A stretch of 64,000 bases of DNA, from assembly GCA_016722525.1 (NCBI GenBank), contig JADKJB010000015.1:1-64000 (forward strand), read 5' to 3'. Shown in pieces: positions 27,378 through 36,662 of the stretch. A model generated the notes under the pieces. The model was not told the origin of the DNA, ran no database searches, and saw only the letters and a list, made by a program, of their open reading frames with translations. The translations under genes were made by a program, and so were the position numbers. How positions within the stretch are numbered: the stretch's first letter is position 1; the number at the start of each line of letters is the position of its first letter. Source of the DNA: Bacteroidota bacterium (GTDB lineage Bacteria; Bacteroidota; Bacteroidia; AKYH767-A; OLB10).

Positions 27378-28019
27378 ATGACCAGAAAAGAAAGGTATAG
27401 TTTTTTTTTAGATTATTTCAGCGAACATATGCCCATTGCTGTGACGGAATTGGTTTATACTAATCCCTACGAACTTTTGGTGGCTGTAATTCTCTCGGCT
27501 CAGTGCACTGATAAACGTGTGAACATGGTTATGCCAGGCGTTCTTCGTGCCTTTCCGGAACCTTCAGTAATGGCAATTGCTTCCTCCGATGAAATTTTTC
27601 CTTACATCAAAAGTATCAGTTATCCGAATAACAAGGCTAAGAGTTTGAATGGTATGGCCAAAATGTTGGTCAATGATTTTAATAGCATGGTACCTTCAGA
27701 AATTGAGCAATTAATTAAACTCCCCGGTGTAGGGAGAAAAACAGCTAATGTAATTGCGTCTGTAATTTTTCAACAACCGGCTATGGCCGTCGACACACAT
27801 GTATTCAGAGTTGCAGCTAGAATAGGGTTGACTATAAATGCCAAAACTCCTTTGTCTGCCGAAAAGCAATTGGTAAAATATCTTCCGGAACATATCATTC
27901 ATAAAGCCCATCATTGGCTTATTTTACATGGCAGGTATGTGTGTGTTGCCAGAAAGCCAAAATGCGAAATGTGTGGAGCTGCTTATTTTTGTAAGTTTTT
28001 TGGAAAGAAAAAGATTTAA
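27378..28019 (+). CDS. nth: Endonuclease III
   Basis: Base-excision-repair DNA glycosylase/AP lyase for oxidised pyrimidines. 213 residues from ATG 27378. The helix-hairpin-helix is 'LIKLPGVGRKTANVIASV' with the catalytic Lys in 'GRKTA', the catalytic Asp is in 'MAVDTHVFRVAARIG', and the [4Fe-4S] motif Cys-x6-Cys-x2-Cys-x5-Cys is 'CVARKPKCEMCGAAYFC'. A TTG at 27363 lies upstream in frame, but it falls before the predicted transcription start. Intact. Confidence 0.95.
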   Translation: MTRKERYSFFLDYFSEHMPIAVTELVYTNPYELLVAVILSAQCTDKRVNMVMPGVLRAFPEPSVMAIASSDEIFPYIKSISYPNNKAKSLNGMAKMLVNDFNSMVPSEIEQLIKLPGVGRKTANVIASVIFQQPAMAVDTHVFRVAARIGLTINAKTPLSAEKQLVKYLPEHIIHKAHHWLILHGRYVCVARKPKCEMCGAAYFCKFFGKKKI

Positions 28020-28183
28020 AATCAGGTTTAATAATTCGCTCAACAGCTATCAACAAAAGATAACTGCCACCTCAGTGATTGCTGGTTTTAATCTTTAAAA
28101 TTGAAATTATTTTCAAGAAAATGACAAATTTCATGAAATGAATGTTGATTTTTCCTCACATTTGTCATTTAAACATTCAAAAT

Positions 28184-28567
28184 ATGAATTTATCCAAATT
28201 GGGCCATTTCATTTGGCCAATTTTGTTGGTAAGCATTATAATAATTCCGGGGTGTATTCGCGATAGCCAAATAGAAACCTATCCAGAGTTAAGTTTCACC
28301 AATGATGTTCAACCAATAATAGCAGCAAATTGCACCCAGTCGGGTTGTCATAACTCCAGCGATGGTGGATCATTTAGTTTGGAGACCTATGAATCTGTTT
28401 TAGGGAAAGTAAGTCCCGGAAATGGTCGAAAAAGCAGTATTTACCGCTCTATAACCGGTAGAGCATTAGAAGGGGGATTCATGCCACAATCGCCCTCTCA
28501 ACCGCTTTCAGAGGATCAGATCAGAACCATTTTTGTTTGGATCGAGCAAGGTGCACTTAATAATTGA
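28184..28567 (+). CDS. c-type-cytochrome-like lipoprotein with CX4CH motif
   Basis: 127 residues from ATG 28184; a CACATTTG promoter-like box is 19 nt upstream. The lipoprotein signal ends 'VSIIIIPGC'. The mature part is 'FTNDVQPIIAANCTQSGCHN', then 'RALEGGFMPQ' and 'LSEDQIRTIFVWIEQGALNN', the layout of short planctomycete-type cytochrome C (PSCyt1) domains: heme-attachment Cys near the start, a Met ligand candidate in 'GGFMPQ', and a closing helix. The heme motif has four residues between the two Cys instead of two. The next two genes follow at once, forming a three-gene unit. Confidence 0.75.
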   Translation: MNLSKLGHFIWPILLVSIIIIPGCIRDSQIETYPELSFTNDVQPIIAANCTQSGCHNSSDGGSFSLETYESVLGKVSPGNGRKSSIYRSITGRALEGGFMPQSPSQPLSEDQIRTIFVWIEQGALNN

Positions 28568-28572
28568 AAACT

Positions 28573-28944
28573 ATGAAAAAGATATTTATTGCAGTCTTGT
28601 GCCTTGGCACTTGGTCTTCCTGCTACTATGACAACGCTTCTGAATTATATCCTGCATCGGGTTTGAATCAAAATTGTGACACAATTAATGTTACTTACAC
28701 AAAAAATATTGCTCCGTTATTTTTATCCAATTGCGGCACCAATAATTCTTGTCACAGTGCATCCAATGCCCAGGGAGGAATTATACTTGACAACTATGCT
28801 GCTGCCGCTTCAGTAGATGATATTACTTTAATAGGTTGTATAGAACAGCAAACAGGTTTTTCAGCCATGCCACCAAGTGGAAAAATGAGTGATTGTGGCA
28901 TTAACCAAATTAAAATCTGGATTCAAAACGGAAAACCCCAATAA
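28573..28944 (+). CDS. Second c-type-cytochrome-like lipoprotein, CX5CH motif
   Basis: 123 residues from ATG 28573, 5 nt after the preceding gene. The signal ends 'VLCLGTWSSC' as a lipobox. The body parallels its neighbour: 'VTYTKNIAPLFLSNCGTNNS' runs into Cys-His, giving five residues between the Cys pair; then 'FSAMPPSGKMSDCGINQIKI' with a Met-Pro-Pro ligand-type loop and 'WIQNGKPQ'. It is a diverged paralogue of the preceding protein. The wide Cys spacing makes covalent heme attachment by the usual machinery uncertain. Confidence 0.72.
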   Translation: MKKIFIAVLCLGTWSSCYYDNASELYPASGLNQNCDTINVTYTKNIAPLFLSNCGTNNSCHSASNAQGGIILDNYAAAASVDDITLIGCIEQQTGFSAMPPSGKMSDCGINQIKIWIQNGKPQ

Positions 28945-28946
28945 TT

Positions 28947-29858
28947 ATGAAAATTTGTTCATTAACACTTCACAAAGTGCTTATCTTTTTCTCAATTATT
29001 TTATTCCCTTCTATGTTGACTGCTCAACAAAGTTTATTGGACGAAGTGGAAAAAGGCAGCAAAACAGAGGAAAAGGATTATGTTGTGGCTACATTTAAAA
29101 GCACCCGCAATATTAATTTTCATACCCTTGAAGTTGTACCAAAAAGAACTCTTGACTTCAGAATATCCCACCGATTCGGGGAGTTCAGTTCAGGCTCCTA
29201 CAATGCTTACGGAATTGATGGCCCTGCCAATATACGCCTGGGGTTAGAATACAGCTATGATGGAAGATTAATGGGAGGATTAGGTCGCTCCTCTTATCAA
29301 AAACAGTATGATGGATTTCTTAAATACCGATTACTTCGACAAACTACCGACGGTAAAATGCCTGTTAGTGTGACACTTTTCACTTCTATTTACTATACCA
29401 ATCTGAAAGATCCGAACAAATCATCTACAGGAATTGACAAATATGAATTTTTTAGCAGCAGGCTTTCGTTTGTTCATCAAATAATTGTAGGAAGGAAATT
29501 TACTTCTGCATTTTCCATGCAACTTGCGCCTGTTATGGTTCACTATAATCTGGTTGATGAATTCACTGACCTGAATGATATGTACTTGTTGGCTATTGCA
29601 GGCAGGTTAAAAGTGAGTAACAGGATAGCGATAACAGCTGAGTACGCTTATAATTTCATAGAATATTCCAAACGAAAAACTTATTATAATCCTTTAGGTA
29701 TAGGTATTGATATTGAAACGGGAGGTCACGTTTTTCAACTTCATGTGACCAATTCGTTTGGTATTACTGATAACCAGTTCTATCCTTATACAACTACTTC
29801 CTGGAGAAAAAATGGAATTCGATTAGGATTTAATGTTTCCCGGGTATTTACAATTTGA
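28947..29858 (+). CDS. DUF5777 outer-membrane beta-barrel protein
   Basis: 303 residues: signal peptide ('VLIFFSIILFPSMLTAQ'), then 'STRNINFHTLEVVPKRTLDF' and 'RISHRFGEF', the DUF5777 start, followed by alternating strands ('NIRLGLEYSYDGRLMGGLGR', 'HVFQLHVTNSFGITDNQFYP') to a C-terminal 'GFNVSRVFTI' ending in an aromatic/hydrophobic strand. This fits an outer-membrane barrel. It begins 2 nt after the second cytochrome-like gene. DUF5777 genes are often found next to small c-type cytochrome or YceI-like genes in Bacteroidota; the joint role is unknown. Confidence 0.82.
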   Translation: MKICSLTLHKVLIFFSIILFPSMLTAQQSLLDEVEKGSKTEEKDYVVATFKSTRNINFHTLEVVPKRTLDFRISHRFGEFSSGSYNAYGIDGPANIRLGLEYSYDGRLMGGLGRSSYQKQYDGFLKYRLLRQTTDGKMPVSVTLFTSIYYTNLKDPNKSSTGIDKYEFFSSRLSFVHQIIVGRKFTSAFSMQLAPVMVHYNLVDEFTDLNDMYLLAIAGRLKVSNRIAITAEYAYNFIEYSKRKTYYNPLGIGIDIETGGHVFQLHVTNSFGITDNQFYPYTTTSWRKNGIRLGFNVSRVFTI

Positions 29859-29901
29859 TTTCAGATTGAGTTTTTGCTACGGCACTAATTGTGTAAAGTA
29901 A

Positions 29902-30591
29902 TTATACATCCGAATCACTTGAAAGTTTCTCTGCCTTTTTCTTGTGCTTTAGTACTTTAGCTTCAACATAAAAAATTATTTCTTCTGCAATATTTTTACT
30001 TTGATCCCCTACTCTTTCAAGTTTGCGGATGGTAGAAAGCATGTAAAGACTTTGATTAATTTTTTCAAGATTCAACTTGATGAATTCCGCAACAGAACTA
30101 TTAGCTGCCATGTTGATTTCGTCCAGCAATTCATCCTTCATAAATACATTCCGTGCAAGTTTAGTATCTTCAGTTTCAAACGATGTGCTTACATCGGCAA
30201 CAATTGTAATTGCTGTATCAAACATTTCAATTACTCTGGCAGATGCTATTAATTCTTTGTCAGGTGCACTATTGATACTAATTACGAATTGTGCAATCCC
30301 TTCAGCTATATCCCCAATTCGCTCCAGGTTGGAATTAATTTTCATACAAGCAAGTACCAGTCGCAAATCAATAGCAACCGGGTTGAATAAAGCTATGATA
30401 TTTTCACAATCTCTATCTAATTTTAATTCAAAGGAATTTACTCGCTTTTCATTCACTCTTACTTCACGGGCAAGATCTTTATCAAAATCAATCATTGCCC
30501 GACGTGATTTTTCCAATTGCGAACTTACAAGAGCGAACATATCATTCATGTCCTGTTTAAGTTTCTTTAATTCAACATCAAGATGTGTCAT
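29902..30591 (-). CDS. phoU: Phosphate transport regulator PhoU
   Basis: 229 residues of two PhoU helical bundles: 'HLDVELKKLKQDMNDMFALV' at the start, 'VAIDLRLVLACMKINSNLER' and 'IGDIAEGIAQF' in the first repeat, and 'MLSTIRKLERVGDQSKNIAE' in the second, each holding the E/D-x-x-x-D metal pattern. PhoU links the Pst transporter to the PhoR sensor and restrains phosphate uptake. It lies 15 nt downstream of pstB; pstSCA are not in the window. Confidence 0.94.
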   Translation of the reverse strand: MTHLDVELKKLKQDMNDMFALVSSQLEKSRRAMIDFDKDLAREVRVNEKRVNSFELKLDRDCENIIALFNPVAIDLRLVLACMKINSNLERIGDIAEGIAQFVISINSAPDKELIASARVIEMFDTAITIVADVSTSFETEDTKLARNVFMKDELLDEINMAANSSVAEFIKLNLEKINQSLYMLSTIRKLERVGDQSKNIAEEIIFYVEAKVLKHKKKAEKLSSDSDV

Positions 30592-30606
30592 TTTCTAATT
30601 TTAGTA

Positions 30607-31359
30607 TTAACCAAATCTTCCGGTAATGTAGTTTTGTGTCCGGATATCCTTAGGATTAGTAAATATTTTTTTTGTATCGTCATACTCAACTAATTCCCCT
30701 AAATAAAAGAAAGCAGTGTGATCACTTACACGTCCTGCCTGCTGCATGTTATGAGTAACGATAACAATAGTGTATTCTGATTTCAATTCATAAATTAACT
30801 CTTCGATTTTAGCAGTCGATATGGGATCCAGTGCAGAGGCAGGCTCATCCATTAATACCACAGAGGGTTCAATGGCTAATGCCCTTGCAATACATAAGCG
30901 CTGCTGTTGTCCACCTGATAGTTCAAAAGCCGATTTTTTAAGTTTGTCTTTAACTTCTTCCCACAAGGCCGATTGCTTCAAACAAGTTTCTACCCTTTCC
31001 TCTATAAACGTTTTATGTTTAATTCCATTGACACGCAACCCATAGGCTACATTTTCAAAAATTGTTTTTGGGAAAGGATTCGGTTTTTGAAATACCATAC
31101 CTACTTTTTTCCTAAGTTCATCTGGAATAATATCTTTCGAATAAATACTTTTTCCATCAAGAAGCACTGTTCCTTCAGTTCTAACATTATCAATAAGATC
31201 ATTCATTCTATTAAAAAGTCTCAGATAAGTCGATTTCCCACATCCGGAAGGACCGATCAAAGCAGTTACGGTATTCTTTTTCATACCCATGGTTATTCCC
31301 TTAAGAGCATGAAAATCACCATAATATAAATGCAAATTTTGCGACTCTAATTTATTCAT
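30607..31359 (-). CDS. pstB: Phosphate ABC transporter ATP-binding protein
   Basis: 250 residues, intact. Walker A 'LIGPSGCGKSTYLRLFNRMN', Q-loop 'VGMVFQKPNPFPKTIFENVA', ABC signature 'FELSGGQQQRLCIARALAIE', Walker B 'VVLMDEPASALDP' and H-loop 'IVIVTHNMQQAGRVSDHTAF'. The 'NPFPKTIFENVAYG' and 'IEELIYELK' segments are specific to PstB. It powers high-affinity phosphate import through PstCA. It is transcribed with phoU from a TAAATTTG box 37 nt upstream. Confidence 0.96.
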   Translation of the reverse strand: MNKLESQNLHLYYGDFHALKGITMGMKKNTVTALIGPSGCGKSTYLRLFNRMNDLIDNVRTEGTVLLDGKSIYSKDIIPDELRKKVGMVFQKPNPFPKTIFENVAYGLRVNGIKHKTFIEERVETCLKQSALWEEVKDKLKKSAFELSGGQQQRLCIARALAIEPSVVLMDEPASALDPISTAKIEELIYELKSEYTIVIVTHNMQQAGRVSDHTAFFYLGELVEYDDTKKIFTNPKDIRTQNYITGRFG

Positions 31360-31395
31360 GTGGGAAAACTGTTAATCAACTGTTTCAAATTGGTG

Positions 31396-31403
31396 CAAAT
31401 TTA
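31396..31403 (-). promoter_or_regulatory. Bacteroidota -7 box (TAAATTTG) upstream of pstB
   Basis: Perfect TAnnTTTG on the minus strand, 36 nt before the pstB start. I did not find a clear Pho-box-like direct repeat beside it. Confidence 0.5.
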
Positions 31404-31463
31404 TCGTAAAATAACCTGCTTAATGTTAAGCCAGTATTAAGTATACATTTACAATTCGTTCGC

Positions 31464-31500
31464 AAAAAAGGGGGAAATAGTTTATTATCTCCCCCTTTTT
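31464..31500 (-). terminator. Intrinsic terminator after the T9SS cargo gene
   Basis: A G5/C5 stem flanked by A and T runs (A6-G5 ... C5-T5) with an AT-rich loop; one mismatch in the lower stem. It lies 20 nt past the stop of the minus-strand gene. Confidence 0.75.
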
Positions 31501-31519
31501 AACAATTTCAAAAAAGTCT

Positions 31520-33397
31520 TTACTTCAAGATAGTCAATTTTTTGTTCAACACTGAAGAACCACTTTTCAGGGAGCATATATATAAGCCACCGCTTAAATC
31601 AGAAACATTCAATTGAATGGTACCTTTTGCATCCATATTATCTTTTTCACCATTTAAAATCAATTTGCCATTTAAATCGGTAACTGACCAGCTGATAGCA
31701 GTAGTATTTTCGGACAAATAATAATCGATATTCACAAAATCAGCTGCCGGATTGGGATAGAAATTACCAAAAAAAGAAGCAGTACTATTTTCATCAATAC
31801 CAATGGTAGTATTCGCAATAAATACATTAATCATAACATCTTCAATTTCGCGATAACGATAAGCGGCCCATGCGTTTGGGTTCGATGCCTGACCTAAAAT
31901 TTCATATGTACGATTCGAAATTGGGGCCAATTGGTTTTGACCAACACTGATACCATCAGCACCCATCATCCATGCAACATAAAAACTGCCTGCATTTATA
32001 GTAAGGGTATTTGTAACAGCAACAGTATTCCAGGCACCCACTAATACGGCAGCAGGGTCTACCCAAATTGAATCTAAAACCGTTAATGGAGTTCCTCCTG
32101 GCCCATCATCATCCAAAATCATTAAAGCAAAACCGGCAAGATTTGCATTGGCAGCAATAAAGGCACTAACCTGAGTAATGTTGCAAGGATAAAAAGGAGG
32201 TATGAATTGAATACCTGCTCCTCCTCCACCACCTTGCCAGCCAAGTCCGCCAAGACCTGCATCAGTTCCATTATCAAAAGAAAGCTTAATACTTGCTACG
32301 GTGGTATCAAGCACTTGAATTTCCATAGTCTTTTGATTGTTGCTAGGTGTTGCGTCGCCTGGTAATTGAGTATCATTTACGAATCTGAAAGTTCCGGCTG
32401 TGGTTGGAGTGAATTGTACCGGGAAAATAATATCTTCAACAGCCCCAGGCACGAGACTTCCTGAAACCACAGTACTGGTCGCTTGAACCTGATTAGTACT
32501 ATTCAAAACTCTTCCTAAAACATTAAATGGAGCCAATGTTTGATTCCCTGTATTCCGGATTTGTGTATTCATAACAAAAGGAGCACCGTCTTTGGAAAGA
32601 AACAAACCACCTGTTTCCTCATTATTATTATAAACAGTTGATGCATCATTAACCTGGAAGCTGGTAGCAGCAGGAGGATAATACTTGATAGCATAAATAC
32701 TCGGAGGTAAAATATCATGAGTATGCATCAAGCCAATGTTACCGGAGTTGTTTTCAATTCCAATTGTACAGAAGTCGGTAGGATTGTTATAAACACCATT
32801 TTGAGTGAGGTACTGGTAAGTGATCGAGCTATCGACGTTACTTAAAATTACCTGAAAACTATTACTTCCAATATAATTAGGGGCAACAGGATCCCAGAAC
32901 GGAACTTCTATGTAAGAAACAATCAGCGTATCATTTGCAGGATTGGTCCAGTACCAACATTCAGCTCCGGAAATTGCACCACCAGTAGCATCAGTAAAAG
33001 TAAGATCAGAGGTCATGATGCCCATATAATTCTGAATGCCTGTAGGAGTTGGGATAATAGGAAAAGGATGGGCAACAGGAGTTGTACTAAATCCGATATA
33101 TCCATTTGAACCCACTCTAAATGTAGTTAAATCATACCAGTAATAATGGAAAGGGAACCCAATGGTAAATGGACCACGGATATTATCATCTGCAAGACCT
33201 GTCACTTGCACGGCACCGGGGGCATTTGCGATATCAACCCAATTAAAAGCAGGGCCATTCGGATCATTGCTATCGCGCCAAATATACCCATAGGTATCGG
33301 GGCCCCCGGTTGTTTGTGCCTGAACATTGAGCGCCAGCATGGACCCTGCAATCAGACATGTAAGTTTTTTAATGTTTCCAGTAATTGTTTTGTTCAT
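31520..33397 (-). CDS. Secreted T9SS cargo protein
   Basis: 625 residues, intact. Signal peptide ('LTCLIAGSMLALNVQAQ'); a large N-terminal beta domain (about 30-245) of the kind in nidogen-like surface proteins ('FTIGFPFHYYWYDLTTFRVG' and 'SNGYIGFS'); a CARDB-like middle segment ('APFVMNTQIRNTGNQTLAPF'); and a type IX secretion C-terminal domain ('FFGNFYPNPAADFVNIDYYL' and 'SDLSGGLYICSLKSG', ending 'KKLTILK'). The C-terminal domain directs export through the outer membrane and surface attachment. No catalytic residues are evident. Confidence 0.88.
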   Translation of the reverse strand: MNKTITGNIKKLTCLIAGSMLALNVQAQTTGGPDTYGYIWRDSNDPNGPAFNWVDIANAPGAVQVTGLADDNIRGPFTIGFPFHYYWYDLTTFRVGSNGYIGFSTTPVAHPFPIIPTPTGIQNYMGIMTSDLTFTDATGGAISGAECWYWTNPANDTLIVSYIEVPFWDPVAPNYIGSNSFQVILSNVDSSITYQYLTQNGVYNNPTDFCTIGIENNSGNIGLMHTHDILPPSIYAIKYYPPAATSFQVNDASTVYNNNEETGGLFLSKDGAPFVMNTQIRNTGNQTLAPFNVLGRVLNSTNQVQATSTVVSGSLVPGAVEDIIFPVQFTPTTAGTFRFVNDTQLPGDATPSNNQKTMEIQVLDTTVASIKLSFDNGTDAGLGGLGWQGGGGGAGIQFIPPFYPCNITQVSAFIAANANLAGFALMILDDDGPGGTPLTVLDSIWVDPAAVLVGAWNTVAVTNTLTINAGSFYVAWMMGADGISVGQNQLAPISNRTYEILGQASNPNAWAAYRYREIEDVMINVFIANTTIGIDENSTASFFGNFYPNPAADFVNIDYYLSENTTAISWSVTDLNGKLILNGEKDNMDAKGTIQLNVSDLSGGLYICSLKSGSSVLNKKLTILK

Positions 33398-33453
33398 GGC
33401 TTAATAATTTTTTAAATTAGATTGTAGTAATGAGATCAAGATTTTAAAAGTAA

Positions 33454-33495
33454 AAAATAAAACCCGGAAGGACAAATCCTACCGGGTTTTATTTT
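33454..33495 (-). terminator. Intrinsic terminator after the M36-like protease gene
   Basis: Nested hairpin: AAAATAAAACCCGG pairs with CCGGGTTTTATTTT, with an inner AGGA/TCCT stem and a CAAA loop. It lies 41 nt past the stop of the minus-strand protease gene. Confidence 0.85.
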
Positions 33496-33535
33496 AAAAA
33501 GGCAATAGAATCTATTGATAATTAGATAGATTATA

Positions 33536-36432
33536 TTATTGCTGAATTACACTGAATTTTTTAATCATACTTTCATCAGCAACTGAAACTCTAGCTTGAT
33601 AGAGACCATTTGCCAGATTCAAGTCTTGAACAGAAATAATGTTATTTCCTGCTGGCAAATCTTTCCCCAAAGTATATATCTCTCGGCCAACGTTATCAAA
33701 AATTTGAATTGTAACATTTTGATCACGAACGAGCCCAACTTGAATATTCACAAGACTGCTGGCCGGGTTTGGGAAAACAGACAAAATGGAAAGTGAATTA
33801 ACTTCTGAGACACCAAGTGGAGTTTCATCCCAAAGAGTAATATCATCAAGTGCAGCTTCAATCAAACTTCCGGCATTTGCATCTTCAGCAATAAACCTGA
33901 TAGATACAGTTGATGTTGGAGTAAGGTAATCAAGAACTCTAAAAGCAAACCGGCGCCAGCTATGATCTGCCACGTTAGTATTTTCTACCGGAATGTAATT
34001 TACACCATCACCTGAAACCGCAACTTGCCAGAAATCAGTTCCGGGAGTGGCACCCTGATCGTTCGAATACCAGCGATAAAAGGTGAATGCAGGATTGGTA
34101 TAAGAAGAAAGATCATAAGTTGGAGAGATGAGAGTAGTTAAGCCCCCATCAACGTCATTGTCGCCGGCACCTGCTGCAGGACCACTTGCATTTCCAGTGA
34201 AAGCACAAAAATTCCACCGGGTGTATTTTGAACATCAGGCTGAACCAGTCCTGTACCAACGTAAGATGGAATCGGAACATCAATAATCCAATTTCCTGTG
34301 GTAGCATTATCACCAGGTAAACCTGTAATCCAGTTTCCTGCAAAAACATCAAAATCTTCAAATACCAGTAAGTCAAAACCTACCATAATATAATAGGGAA
34401 TATTAGGATTCAGATCAGCAGCTCCGCCAGGGATGATATTAAGAAATGTGCCACAATCATCTTCGATACCCATATAATATTCAACAATAGTTCCATTAGG
34501 CTGGCCGGGAATAGTGCCTTCATAATTGGAACCTGTTGTATTAACGAGATTAAAAAGAGTCCAAGTACCGGAGTTACCAATTCTATAATACGCTTTCACA
34601 AGACTTCCACTGCCCAATCCTGAAACAGTAGCTTGAACAGCTATAGGAGCGAACGCATTCGCTTGCAGCACTTCTGTATGAGAAATTCCGGCAGCAGCGC
34701 TCAGGGAAATACCATGAATGGCAAATCCTGAAGTAATAGCACAATAATTTGGAGTACCATTTGTAAGATCACCATCATTATCATCAACAGTTAATGTTTC
34801 CAGCAAAATATCAGTAAACAATCCTCCTTCGGAACCATCAGGACCAGTAATACCTGCATAAAATGTTTCTTTAAAGAGATCCATCATTTGCTGAAGATTT
34901 CCAAGATTTAAATGGGTGTCCCAAAATGCACCTGCAATAATTTCTCCATCAGCATGAACTTCTCCAATTAAGTCCTGAGGATAAACTTTTTTATCAATAT
35001 CATATCTTCTAACAAATCCATTGGGATCATTATCAAAAAAACCTATTCCAAGAATTGGTGAACCGGTTATTCCCAGTGCCCATAAATCAGCGTATCCTTC
35101 TCCCATTGCACCATTGTCAAAAGAAGCGCCAATAGATTGATAAAACTTATCGTTTATACCATGGCCGTATTCATGAAAGCAGACATCTGCAACCAGAGAA
35201 GTTGCATTGCATCCACCTCCAGCTGCAAAAAAGTTTACTGAGCTTCCATCATAAAAAGCATTACAACTACCGGCAACATCTACATTGGCAGTAAGAGGAA
35301 TATCAAGTCCTGTAAAAGCAGGATATTTGGTTTTCATATACTCATGAACAGTATTAATGGCGTTATAGGTGGTACGCTGTTTTATATCCGTGTTTCCATC
35401 AATATTAATTGCATTAGCGCCGGGTGATAGGTTTACAGTCCATGAAGGAGTCACATTATTTGTACGAACTCTTACCCATCTTCCTTCTAAAGAAAAAGTA
35501 GCAGTTGTTGCTGAAGTATTAGCTAAACCCAGATACCCTAAATCATCGGTATAATCAGTATTTCCCGATTCAACAATTTTCATATTTTTCAATGGTTCAA
35601 TAGTTGACGGGTCGTATGGATTTGTAAGATGAAGTGTGCCGGTTACATTTATATCGGTATTTGCAGCCACATGATTAATTTGATTGGAACGATACAAGAT
35701 TGCACCATTGTTAGCATCCACTAACGTGTAATACCTTCCGGGAATGCTTTCAAGATCTCTATTCTCTACAACAATTTCATAAACCAATTTGAAATTATAT
35801 TGTCTAAAACCGGGGATAGGTAATACTTTAAGATCAGGAGTTGCAACTACATTCAGCACACCTGGAACATTGTTGGTTGCAGACTGAATAGCTGCTGAAA
35901 CACCTAATGTAGCCTGGGTATTGATATTGATGTTGTTATAGCAATCCAAACCAAACTGCATTACTTTAAAGTCATGCGTCATTTTAATTTGAACTTTACT
36001 ATACAAAACTTCCAATCCCTTATAATTTTGAGTAAAATTTACATAGAAGAATTTTGAACCGGTGGCAGTAGAACTAAACACCAAATCAGCATTTGGTATG
36101 CTGAAATCTCTTAATTGAGAACTCATAAAATTCATTGCAGTAGATTTAGCATCCGAACCACCTACAGAGATAGGTTTTCCAAAAGCTCTATGTGGCATGG
36201 CACTACTTTCATTAAAAATAACGTTCCATGATCCATTCTGATTCAAGAATTTTTGCCAAAAGGGCTTTTGCCTTAGGAGATTCTGATAGGCATAGTCAGG
36301 TAACTGTTTGGGATTTTCGATAAATGTTTTGTTCAGCTTGTCATCATTATGCTTGACATGCCCACTAGCGAAGCTTCCATGAATCATTGCAGTACATAGA
36401 ACTAGTACTAGAGTTAGTTTGGTTAATTTCAT
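33536..36432 (-). CDS. Secreted M36-like (fungalysin/thermolysin-type) metalloprotease with T9SS sorting domain (one frameshift)
   Basis: About 965 residues after repair of one shift near 34195. Order: signal peptide ('LTLVLVLCTAMIHGSFA'), an inhibitory FTP-type propeptide (about 30-250), the zinc protease domain with 'ADVCFHEYGHGINDKFYQ' (HExxH near residue 418) and 'MGEGYADLWALGITG' (third zinc ligand Glu near 445), an Ig-like part, a concanavalin/MAM-like part ('DVDGGLTTLISPTYDLSSYT'), and a type IX sorting tail ('ILSVFPNPASSLVNIQV' to 'IKKFSVIQQ'). It would act outside the cell on proteins. Preceded by a TAAATTTG box. Confidence 0.9.
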
Positions 36433-36456
36433 CAGATTTGATTTAGGGATTTAAAA

Positions 36457-36464
36457 CAAATTTA
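36457..36464 (-). promoter_or_regulatory. Bacteroidota -7 box (TAAATTTG) upstream of the protease gene
   Basis: Perfect TAnnTTTG on the minus strand, 24 nt before the ATG at 36432. Confidence 0.5.
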
Positions 36465-36650
36465 GTGAATATTAAATTCTATAAAAAGTGTGTTTATTAA
36501 TTAAATAGCGTAATAGGTGTTAAAATTCAATAATTCCTTTGAAAAATGATATAATCAATAAAGGTTAAATCAACATAAAAATTTTGCAAATACCTGATTG
36601 TCAAGAAAAACAGATTACTATTGAAGATTCAAAAAATCAATCCATAGCAT

Positions 36651-36658
36651 TAACTTTG
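36651..36658 (+). promoter_or_regulatory. Bacteroidota -7 box (TAACTTTG), leaderless spacing
   Basis: Perfect TAnnTTTG; its last G is 5 nt before the ATG at 36663. Confidence 0.6.
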
Positions 36659-36662
36659 CAAA

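Noticed and set aside
30077..30598. A 173-codon plus-strand frame inside phoU
   Set aside because: It is Ser/Ile-rich antisense translation of a well-recognised phoU gene.
30973..31329. A 118-codon plus-strand frame inside pstB
   Set aside because: Antisense to a complete, motif-perfect ABC ATPase.
33536..33973. A separate small T9SS-tail protein
   Set aside because: It has no start or signal peptide and is the in-order continuation of the M36-like protease after one shift near 34195.
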